Source of the DNA: Solibacillus sp. FSL H8-0538
GTDB lineage: Bacteria > Bacillota > Bacilli > Bacillales_A > Planococcaceae
Assembly (NCBI RefSeq): GCF_038003525.1
Contig: NZ_JBBOPI010000001.1
Location: 797,001-861,000 of the forward strand
Length of the DNA stretch: 64,000 nt
Reading direction: 5' to 3'
Positions within the stretch are counted from its first letter, which is position 1, and each line of letters begins with the position of its first letter. Of this stretch, positions 60,208 through 64,000 are shown piece after piece. The position numbers and the translations under genes are program-made. The notes under the pieces were generated by a model. That model was not told the DNA's origin. It saw only the letters and a program-made list of their open reading frames with translations, and ran no database searches.

Positions 60208-61188
60208 GTGTTAGAGCTATTTAAAGTAGGAAAAAAGACGGTATATCCAATTATTTATGACGTTAATTACGGTCAAATGAAATCAATCAATTGCTATTTA
60301 TTGGATGATGGTGACAAACTGACGCTAATCGATGCTGGGCTTCAACATGAGAAATACATTGAATTTTTTGATGCAAAGCTAGCGGAGTATGGTTTTACAT
60401 TTGAATCCATTGACCAAATTTTATTGACGCATCATCATGAGGATCATACAGGACAAGTGAATCGAATTATTGAGCACAAGGCCATGCCGGTGTTTGCGCA
60501 TCATTTGGCTATTGAACGTGTGCATTTTGAGCAAGTATATTTACATAAAAAGCAGGATTTTTTTATACGATTATATGAGGAATATGGTTGTTCAAATTTT
60601 GCGAGTGAGCGCTTTAAAAAAATGGCTAATACCTTACTACAAAGGGATAAATTAAAACTAACAACGGATGTGCAACCTTTATATGCAGATGACTTAATTT
60701 GCGGCATGAAGGTTATTGAGGTACCTGGACATTCGCCTGATTCAATTGTTTTTTATGACGAAGAGACGAAATGGCTATTTGCTGGAGATCTCGTATTAAA
60801 ATCAGGATCGACGAACGCATTAATTGATTTTGATGAAAAATTACAGCTATTACCGACAGTAGCGCAATACGAAGAATCACTAAAACGGTGTAGAAAGCTA
60901 GCTACAAGTGTAGTATTTGCAGGCCATCAAGCCCCTTTTTCGAATCATGCAGAAATTATTGAAAAAAATCTTGCACGTATCGCGAGGAAATATGAGCGCA
61001 TCGTTCGAGTTGTTGAAAATGGGCATCATCAAGCGATGGACATTGCCCATGCTTTGTACGGTGAAAGGTTAGAAAAAGAATTTTCATTGATCATGTCTGA
61101 AGTAATTGGCTATTTATATTATGCGGAAAGGCAATGTAAACTTTCCAAAACGATGAAAGACGGCGAATGGGTTTTTAACGTCAAATAA
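60208..61188 (+). CDS. Metallo-beta-lactamase-fold hydrolase
   Basis: Dinuclear-zinc hydrolase of the glyoxalase II/lactonase-like group; substrate unknown. 326 residues: LTLIDAGLQ (38-46), zinc motif THHHEDH (74-80, the HxHxDH pattern), EVPGHSPDSIVFYD, AGDLVLKSGS and VVFAGHQAPF carry the other ligands; the C-terminal 90 residues form a winged-helix-like extension. GTG start behind AGGGGATGGGGAAG. Monocistronic, divergent from the MFS gene. Confidence 0.88.
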   Translation: MLELFKVGKKTVYPIIYDVNYGQMKSINCYLLDDGDKLTLIDAGLQHEKYIEFFDAKLAEYGFTFESIDQILLTHHHEDHTGQVNRIIEHKAMPVFAHHLAIERVHFEQVYLHKKQDFFIRLYEEYGCSNFASERFKKMANTLLQRDKLKLTTDVQPLYADDLICGMKVIEVPGHSPDSIVFYDEETKWLFAGDLVLKSGSTNALIDFDEKLQLLPTVAQYEESLKRCRKLATSVVFAGHQAPFSNHAEIIEKNLARIARKYERIVRVVENGHHQAMDIAHALYGERLEKEFSLIMSEVIGYLYYAERQCKLSKTMKDGEWVFNVK

Positions 61189-61190
61189 GA

Positions 61191-61230
61191 AAAGCGCAGA
61201 ATGCTCGTTAAAGCATCCTGCGCTTATTAT
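61191..61230. terminator. Terminator after the hydrolase gene
   Basis: AAGCGCAGAATGCT / AGCATCCTGCGCTT stem with one bulge, then TATTAT. The gene ends TAAGAAAAGCGC, the same string as the end of the nearby repeat. Confidence 0.7.
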
Positions 61231-61234
61231 AAGA

Positions 61235-61379
61235 GATAAGAAAGTATAACTTTTTGATAATGTCTAGGCATTCGCGCCGCACGCTCGAGGTCCTGGCGAA
61301 AGTGGTGGGGCGTTTACTTTCGCTTCGGGCTCGCAAGCAGCTTACCCGCGTGCAAACGGGCGCGAATGCGCTTTTCTTA
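61235..61379. repeat. Dispersed intergenic repeat, long form
   Basis: GATAAGAAAGTATAAC, ATGTCTAGGCATTCGCGCC, CTCGAGGTCCTGGCGAAAG, TGGTGGGGCGTTTACTTTCG, CTTCGGGCTCGCAAGCAG, GCAAACGGGCGCGAATGCG, CTTTTCTTA. Complete copy: its ends TAAGAAAG and CTTTTCTTA are near-inverted. The last TTA is the complement of the potD stop codon. Confidence 0.85.
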
Positions 61380-62453
61380 GCGAAGACTCATTTTAAATTC
61401 TAAGAAATATTCATTAAATTTACCTAGCCATTCAAGACCAAGGTTTTCGTATACTTCTAAATGATCGCGTAGCTCCTCACTTGGATAGAATCGCTCGTCT
61501 TCGATAACTTCTGGATCCATTAAGTCCATTGCGGCTTTATTTGGTGTAGAATAACCAACATAATCCGCATTCTGAGCTGCGTTTTCAGAATCTAACATGA
61601 AATTAATGAACGCATGTGCGCCGTCAATATTTTTTGATGTTTTTGGAATGACCATATTATCAAACCATAAATTAGAACCTTCTTTCGGTACGGCAAAGTT
61701 TAGTTCTTCATTTTCCCACATCATATCGGCTGCTTGGCCTGACCAAATAAGGGCCACTGCTGCTTCATTATTCACCATTAACGGTGTAATTTCGTCGCCG
61801 ATAATTGCTTTTACGTTTGGCGATAACTCGATTAATTTATCCGTCGCTTGCCGAAGAAGGATGTCATCTTTAGCGTTTAGTGATTCACCGATTGAGTTTA
61901 GACCCATGCCCATTACTTCACGTGAGCCGTCAACTAGGAAAACTTTACGCTTTAATGATGCGTCCCATAAATCATCCCAAGATTCAAATGTTAAATGCTC
62001 CTCGATTAAGTTCGGATTATAAACAATACCAACCGTTCCCCAAAAATAAGGGATAGAGTACTCATTTCCTGGGTCAAAAGCTAAATCTAAAAAATATGGA
62101 TCGATATTATTCAGGTTCGGAACTTTTGATAAATCAAGCGGAATTAATAAATCGTCCTCTTTCATTGATTCCACAGTGTACTCAGATGGCACGGCAATGT
62201 CGTAAGCTGAACCACCCTGTTGTACTTTTGTCATCATCGCTTCGTTAGAATCAAATGTTTCATAAGTAACCTTTATCCCTGTTTCTTCTTCAAATTTATC
62301 GATTAATTCTGGATCGATGTATTCGCCCCAGTTAAAAACTGTTAATGTATTTGCACTACCTTTACTACCAGTCGATTGCATTTGATCGGCCACCACAAAT
62401 AGTAGGGCGCACGCAATAACAATGGCAATCGTTGCTTGAATTAACTCTCTCAT
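61377..62453 (-). CDS. potD: Spermidine/putrescine-binding protein
   Basis: Extracellular substrate-binding subunit of the polyamine ABC importer. 358 residues: N-terminal hydrophobic segment (about 4-21) that contains VIAC but with hydrophobic residues after the Cys, so lipid modification is uncertain; then LTVFNWGEYIDPELIDKFEE, the PotD opening, YDIAVPSEYTV, IPYFWGTVGIVYN, LIWSGQAADMMW and NFMLDSENAAQNADYVGYST. ATGA overlap with potC. The TAA stop lies in a dispersed repeat. Confidence 0.93.
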   Translation of the reverse strand: MRELIQATIAIVIACALLFVVADQMQSTGSKGSANTLTVFNWGEYIDPELIDKFEEETGIKVTYETFDSNEAMMTKVQQGGSAYDIAVPSEYTVESMKEDDLLIPLDLSKVPNLNNIDPYFLDLAFDPGNEYSIPYFWGTVGIVYNPNLIEEHLTFESWDDLWDASLKRKVFLVDGSREVMGMGLNSIGESLNAKDDILLRQATDKLIELSPNVKAIIGDEITPLMVNNEAAVALIWSGQAADMMWENEELNFAVPKEGSNLWFDNMVIPKTSKNIDGAHAFINFMLDSENAAQNADYVGYSTPNKAAMDLMDPEVIEDERFYPSEELRDHLEVYENLGLEWLGKFNEYFLEFKMSLR

Positions 62454-63250
62454 CGATGCCCCTCCGTTCCTGTAGATTTTGAACGGCTATTAATGAAGTA
62501 GTAGCCGACTACGACTAATACAGTGATAAAGAATACTAAGCCTGAAATTGCGTTTACTGTTAATGAAATGCCAGCCCGTGCCATGGAGTAAATTTCTACA
62601 GATAATGTACTGAAGCCATTACCCGTAACGAAAAATGTAACAGCGAAATCATCTAATGAATACGTCATGGCCATAAAGAAGCCAGCAAATATACCTGGTG
62701 AGATATACGGTAAAATAACACGTACTAATACATCTCGCTTCGTCGCACCTAAATCGCGTGCTGCATCAATAAGTGACGTATTCATTTCCAATAATTTTGG
62801 TAAAACCATTAATACAACGATCGGTACGCTGAACGCGACATGTGATACAAGTACCGATGCGAAGCCCAGCTTAATGCCAATCATCGTAAATAAAATTAAG
62901 AAGCTCGCCCCGATAACAACATCTGGGCTTACGATTAAGACATTGTTAAGTGATAATAGCGTGTTGCGCATTTTTTTATTTTTAACAGAGATAATCCCAA
63001 TTGCCCCAAGCGTTCCAATAATTGTTGCGATTAAGCCTGAAAGCAGTGCAACGATTACTGTATTAAGTAAAATAACGATAAGGCGTGAATCCTCAAAAAC
63101 AGCCTTGTAATGCTCTAACGTAAATGATTCAAAGCTGTTCATAGTGCCGCCACTATTGAATGAATAAAAAATTAAATAGAGAATCGGCGCATAAAGTACA
63201 ACAAAAACAAAAACTAAATAAGCTTTCGAAGTAGCGGATAAATTTTTCAT
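62450..63250 (-). CDS. potC: Polyamine ABC transporter permease PotC
   Basis: Membrane subunit with six helices, 266 residues. PotC-type opening AYLVFVFVVLYAPILYLIFY and the permease EAA motif LIDAARDLGATKRDVLVRVI (contact with the PotA ATPase). Its start overlaps the last base of potB (TAATG), and its stop overlaps potD (ATGA), giving a tightly coupled potBCD order. Confidence 0.94.
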   Translation of the reverse strand: MKNLSATSKAYLVFVFVVLYAPILYLIFYSFNSGGTMNSFESFTLEHYKAVFEDSRLIVILLNTVIVALLSGLIATIIGTLGAIGIISVKNKKMRNTLLSLNNVLIVSPDVVIGASFLILFTMIGIKLGFASVLVSHVAFSVPIVVLMVLPKLLEMNTSLIDAARDLGATKRDVLVRVILPYISPGIFAGFFMAMTYSLDDFAVTFFVTGNGFSTLSVEIYSMARAGISLTVNAISGLVFFITVLVVVGYYFINSRSKSTGTEGHR

Positions 63251-64000
63251 TATACGCGTCCTCCTTTAGACTTTTGACCTGTAAAGATCATTGTAATCAC
63301 CATGAAGAAAATTAAGAACACAGCAATTGTCGAACCCATTCCCCAGTTTTGCGAAACAAGAAATTGCTGTTCAATGGCAGTACCTAGTGTGATGACTTGG
63401 TTTCCCGCAATTAAGCGTGTAATCATGAATAGTGATAGGGCAGGAATGAACGTTACTTGAATCCCTGCTTTCACACCGTCAACTGTTAATGGGAAAATGA
63501 CACGACGGAATGTTATAAAGCTTGATGCTCCTAAGTCACGCGCTGCATACACAAGCGTCGGATTTAATTTATCAAGCGAGTTGAAAATCGGGATAATCAT
63601 AAACGGAATAAAAATGTAAACCGATACGAAGACAAAACTAAAGTCTGTAAATAAAATTTGCGTTGGATCAAAGCCTAATACTTCAATCACGGCATTTATC
63701 GGACCATAAAGACCGAAAATCCCGATAAATGCATACGTTTTTAGCAGTAAGTTAATCCATGATGGAATAATAATTAGCATAAGCCATAAACGTTTATGCT
63801 TCGTTTTAGTTAATAAATAAGCTGTAGGGTAAGCGAAAATTAATGTAAATAAGGTAATTAAAAACGCATACCAAAAGCTACTTAATGTCATTTTTAAATA
63901 AACCGGTGAGAAAAACTTTTGATAGTTAGCAAGCGTAAAGTTCCCATTAAGGTCAAGCATTGAATAGTAAACGACTAACGCAATGGGTGCGATAACGAAT
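63250..64000 (-). CDS. potB: Polyamine ABC transporter permease PotB, 5' end outside window
   Basis: Membrane subunit paired with PotC. The frame is open to the window edge: residues FVIAPIALVVYYSMLDLNGN precede and include an internal Met at 63960, so the start lies beyond 64000. Visible motifs are FAYPTAYLLTKTKHKR, IPSWINLLLKTYAFIG and the EAA motif LVYAARDLGASSFITFRRVI. potA is expected upstream, outside the window. Confidence 0.93.
   Translation of the reverse strand, partial: FVIAPIALVVYYSMLDLNGNFTLANYQKFFSPVYLKMTLSSFWYAFLITLFTLIFAYPTAYLLTKTKHKRLWLMLIIIPSWINLLLKTYAFIGIFGLYGPINAVIEVLGFDPTQILFTDFSFVFVSVYIFIPFMIIPIFNSLDKLNPTLVYAARDLGASSFITFRRVIFPLTVDGVKAGIQVTFIPALSLFMITRLIAGNQVITLGTAIEQQFLVSQNWGMGSTIAVFLIFFMVITMIFTGQKSKGGRV

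Noticed and set aside
1-64000. tRNA or rRNA genes, prophage
   Set aside because: No GTTCGA-type T-arms in cloverleaf context, no rRNA-like stretches and no phage structural genes were noticed.

Overview
The window looks like chromosome of a low-GC, endospore-forming member of the Bacillales, most likely Planococcaceae (Solibacillus/Lysinibacillus-like). The evidence is a set of sporulation genes (spoVAE, spoVIF, a YjcZ-type peptide, a Spo0E-like regulator, two orphan sporulation-type kinases), strong AGGAGG ribosome sites, and gene orders that I recall from Bacillus subtilis (spoVIF-yjcF-yjcG-yjcH; fadH...darB-ccpC-dapH-dapL) and from staphylococci (murE next to prfC). All identifications rest on reading protein motifs and order; no database search was run.

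Layout. 0-3.4 kb: end of the spoVA operon, small spore proteins, the yjcFGH-like operon and a PgpA-like gene. 3.5-14 kb is an accessory zone: an IS1182-type element with an 8-bp target duplication, two related tiny membrane peptides, a lipoprotein nuclease, a second DUF772-type IS, a GNAT acetyltransferase, a c-di-AMP riboswitch with kimA, and an IS30 element. Inside this zone a gene-flanking repeat unit (hairpin plus imperfect palindrome) follows the GNAT gene and kimA like a cassette boundary. 14-20 kb: SET-domain protein, yceI with an MhqR-type operator, an AbiL-like ATPase/RloB pair (candidate phage defence), aldehyde dehydrogenase. 20-33 kb: sensor kinase, M42 peptidase behind a GAACT tandem repeat, murE, prfC, RND exporter, reductase, Mn riboswitch with a TerC exporter, Ktr-type potassium channel. 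33-43 kb: radical-SAM protein, a kinase gene split by an ISL3 element, an MhqR-like regulator, a decayed lipoprotein gene, small regulators, ykwC, cheV. 43-64 kb: ppx-ppk, a GGDEF/EAL protein, fadH, darB behind a structured leader, ccpC, dapH-dapL, an ABC-2 exporter operon, MFS pump, metallo-beta-lactamase-fold hydrolase, and the potBCD polyamine importer, which runs off the right edge.

How parts connect. Potassium and c-di-AMP are linked three times: the riboswitch-controlled kimA, the Ktr-type channel subunit and the c-di-AMP-binding DarB. Quinone/electrophile stress is hinted at by the MhqR-like repressor with a box at its own promoter and a near-perfect box in front of yceI. DapH/DapL supply diaminopimelate for lysine and dipicolinate; MurE carries a DDPR motif.

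The most unusual structural signals are (1) short dispersed elements with TAAGAAA-type ends that sit directly behind intrinsic terminators at ten places, several of them overlapping the stop codon of the convergent gene; (2) the cassette-like repeat units between 8.9 and 12.8 kb; (3) a 21-bp perfect inverted repeat in a divergent promoter region; and (4) the structured RNA-like leader of darB.
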